DNA from: Mesocentrotus franciscanus
Lineage: Eukaryota; Echinodermata; Echinoidea; Camarodonta; Strongylocentrotidae
Length of the DNA stretch: 64,000 nucleotides
Assembly (NCBI GenBank): GCA_037976565.1
Contig: CP137684.1
Location: forward strand, 19,158,259 to 19,222,258
Reading direction: 5' to 3'
Positions 58,501-61,500 of this stretch are shown piece by piece. A program made the position numbers and the translations under genes. Positions within the stretch are counted from its first letter, which is position 1. Every line of letters starts with the position of its first letter. Below the pieces are notes generated by a model. It saw only the letters and a program-made list of their open reading frames with translations, had not been told where the DNA came from and searched no databases.

Positions 58501-61500
58501 ACTTCTGCATGGAGCACTTAGCCACAATCCTTTCGTTGATAGGTCCGGAGGATTTGGCGGTATCAATAGATCTCAAGGATGCGTAAGCAGAGTTCCATTC
58601 GAGAGATCTACTGGGTTTCACCTTTCGGGAGAGACCTACAGGTTCAAGGCCCTCCCGTTCGGGTTGAGGTCGGCGCCTCAGGTGTTTACCCGAGTGGTTT
58701 CGGCCCTCACGGCTTTCCTTCGGAAGCAGGGGCTCAGGCTGTTTGCCTATTTCGACGATTGGCTTCTGGTGGTGAGTTCAGAGGCTCGCCTTCGGGAGCA
58801 TTTGAGTCTGCTGCTGCAGGTCACGCAGGGACTAGGGTTCCTGGTGAACTGGGACAAATCCGAGTTGTCACCCACCCGCAGGTTGGTTTATCTGGGTGCG
58901 GAGCTGGATTTTCCGAGTCGGCCCGTCCCAGTGGGGACAGAGTTCGGTCTATTACCAAGGCGGCCCGGTCCCTGCAGCGTTCCCGCAGAGTTCCGGCCAA
59001 GCAGTTGCTCCAGTGGCTGGGTTTTTTGGCCAGCCTGGTCGATGTTTTTCAGGATGTTCGTCTGCTCATGAGGCCTTTTCAAAGGCATCTTCTGAGGTTC
59101 TACAGGCCGAGTGTAGATTCCCTGTCGGTCAGGGTTCCTTTGCCAAAGGAGATCAAGCTTCTGTTGGCTCCTTGGTTGGACAGTGCTTTCCTGGCTCGGG
59201 GCAAGCCTTTTCGCGTGCCCCTTCCTGCGATCTCCCTGTCGACGGACGCCTCCCACCTGGGGTGGGGAGGTCACTGTTTGGGCAACATGGTTTCGGGGAC
59301 TTGGGATTTTCCCGTCCTTTCGCACATCAATGTGTTTGAAATGATGGCGTCATTCGCATCGCTTCATCATTTCAGAGGGTTGTTATTTGGTCGCACGGTT
59401 CTGTTGCTCACGGACAACACAACTGTGGCCGCCTACATCAATCGGCAGGGCGGCACCAGATCTTCCCGCCTGAACGACTTGGCTGCTCTTCTGTGGCGGT
59501 GTTGTCGGGCAGTGGAGATCACGCCAGTACCATCCTTTATTCCTGGCCAGGACAAGGGACCAGAGGGAGGTGCCTCCCATCGAAGTGGGCTCTCCATTTG
59601 GAGGTGTTTGATCTTCTCCTCTCTGTCTGGTCTCCTTTGGAGATCGACCTGTTCGCATCCCCGTTCAATCATCGGCTTCCGAGATATTGTTCTCAGGTTC
59701 GGAGGCTTGGGCGTTTGACGCATTCTCGCTCTATTGGGGGTCTCTCCGGGGATATGCGTTTCCCCCATTCGGGTTGATTCCTCAGGTCTTGAAAATCAAG
59801 TCAGACGGGGTTTGGGTTCTGTTGATCGCCCCTCATTGGACGAGGAGGTCGTGGTTTCCGGACCTCCTGGAGTAGTTGGCGGGTCAACCGCTTTGTCTTC
59901 CGCTGAAGGAGGACTTGGTGGCTCAACCTCTCTCAGAGATACTTCATCCGCGGCCAGCAGTCCTCCATTTGACCGCTTGGCCGTTATCGGGGAGGTTGCC
60001 AGAGCTGAGGGCCTCTCGGAGAGAGCCTCTCAGTTTTTGATCAAGAGCCACCAAGATTCGGCGAGAGTGGTGTATAACTCTCGGTTAGAGGCGTTCCACC
60101 AGTGGGCCCTGAGGCTAGCTCTCTCAGAGGGTGTGCGTCCTCTGGCGCATGACACCAGGGGTGTTAGTACCTCCTGGGCTTTATTTCATGGTGTTGCTCT
60201 TCATGATGTTATGAAGGCTGCATTTTGGTTGTCGCCTAATGCGTTCATCTCGTGTTATCTCAAGGATGTTTCTGCGAGTGAGGAGCGTTTCGCTACGGCG
60301 TCGTTGTTGGCGGCTTCGTCTTCGTTGGTCCCCCGCTAACCCTTTTGTTTGGGACATGCCACCCGCTTTCATCTGTGTTGGTCTAAGCAATAATAGGTAG
60401 ATACATATGATTTATTGTGGTAAATTAGTTAAATCAGAACTGATTTTATTATTTACTATATAAATCTATGTATCTACCTATGTCCCTCCCTCCGGCCCCT
60501 CTCCTTGTTAACAACATGTCCCTGGTCTGTATCTGGGACTGCTTTAGAGAGGAAGTTTGCATGCAGACGTAGAGCGTGCGTGACTGAAGGGTGTATCGGG
60601 GTTTAGGGGTATGCACAGCTTTGACTTTTTTATTTCGATGACTGCTTTGACTAAGCAATAATGGGTAGATACGTAGATTTATATAGTAAATAATAAAATC
60701 AGTTCTGATTTAACTTTTTGTAGGGCATCATCATAACAATGATAAAGTGGATCAAGCGCTAGTCGGAGTGCACGTTTCTGAATACGCTCAAGTTGGTTCG
60801 CCTGGGCAATTGTAAGGCTGGAGTGCCAGACAGGTACTGCATATTCAAGCAGTGGTCGAATGATTCCTGTGTAAATAGTGATACGATCTTGTAAGGGAAG
60901 TTTGAACGGGGTCAGAGATAGTAACATGTCCATTCTCCTATTGGCTTTTAAGAGAATATCAGCCGTATGCCTATCCCACTTCAAATTTGGATGAACAGTG
61001 ACACCAAGTATCTTGACACAATCGACCTGTTCTAGAGTTTGATTGGTCAGCTTTACATCAAGAGGTGTTATGGGTGTCTTGCTGAAGTAAACCCTCATGG
61101 CATGGCACTTACTTACGTTTAGGGACATGTTATTGCATGTCGTAACACCATTTGTTTAAAGCGTCCATAGTGCTTTGGACTTCACTGACCGCACCCGCGA
61201 TACCGATTCCGCGACAGTCATGTCATCGACATACTTCCAATGCTGTAGATCGGACTACGAGAGAGCGTCGTCGATTAGTACAATAATAATATTCCGCTTT
61301 TATATAGCGCTTAATACATCTACGATGTCTCTAAGTGCTTTACATATATACTATTACCACGGTCATTGGATTCAATGCTTGCCTGCACACACACTGTGTG
61401 CACAATCTCATATCGGCATTCTTTTTGTTTCCATAGATTCTCATGTTTTCATCTAAAGTGAGGTATGCATGCAAGTAGAGGTGTCGTAGTCAAGTGATTT

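Larger units (their letters stand above)
55387..60711 (+). mobile_element. DIRS-like tyrosine-recombinase retrotransposon (degraded)
   Basis: Left terminal repeat (55387 to about 55555) and right terminal repeat (about 60545-60711) are inverted copies sharing GCATACCCCTA and CAGTCACGCACGCTCTACGT. An internal complementary region (60375-60482) is complementary to both extreme ends. Between lie a gag-like frame, RT, RNase H and a tyrosine-recombinase remnant. No target duplication is present, as expected for recombinase-mediated insertion. Frames are broken at several points, so the copy is inactive. Confidence 0.9.
54502..61275 (-). mobile_element. CR1/Jockey-like LINE split by a DIRS element
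   Basis: The right part (60712-61275) has broken frames with QHWKYVDDMTVAE (catalytic YVDD at 61222-61233), CHAMRVYFSKT, VKILGVTVHPNLKWDRHT and AVPVWHSSLTIAQANQLERI. The left part (55386 downward) continues with NLENLQDRRWRVCTKF and VQTLVKEHNP. The 3' end is near 54502, with an ATT-type tail and the phrase AATTCAGCTC, also seen at 63390. Skipping 55387-60711 restores one frame across the junction. Confidence 0.75.
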
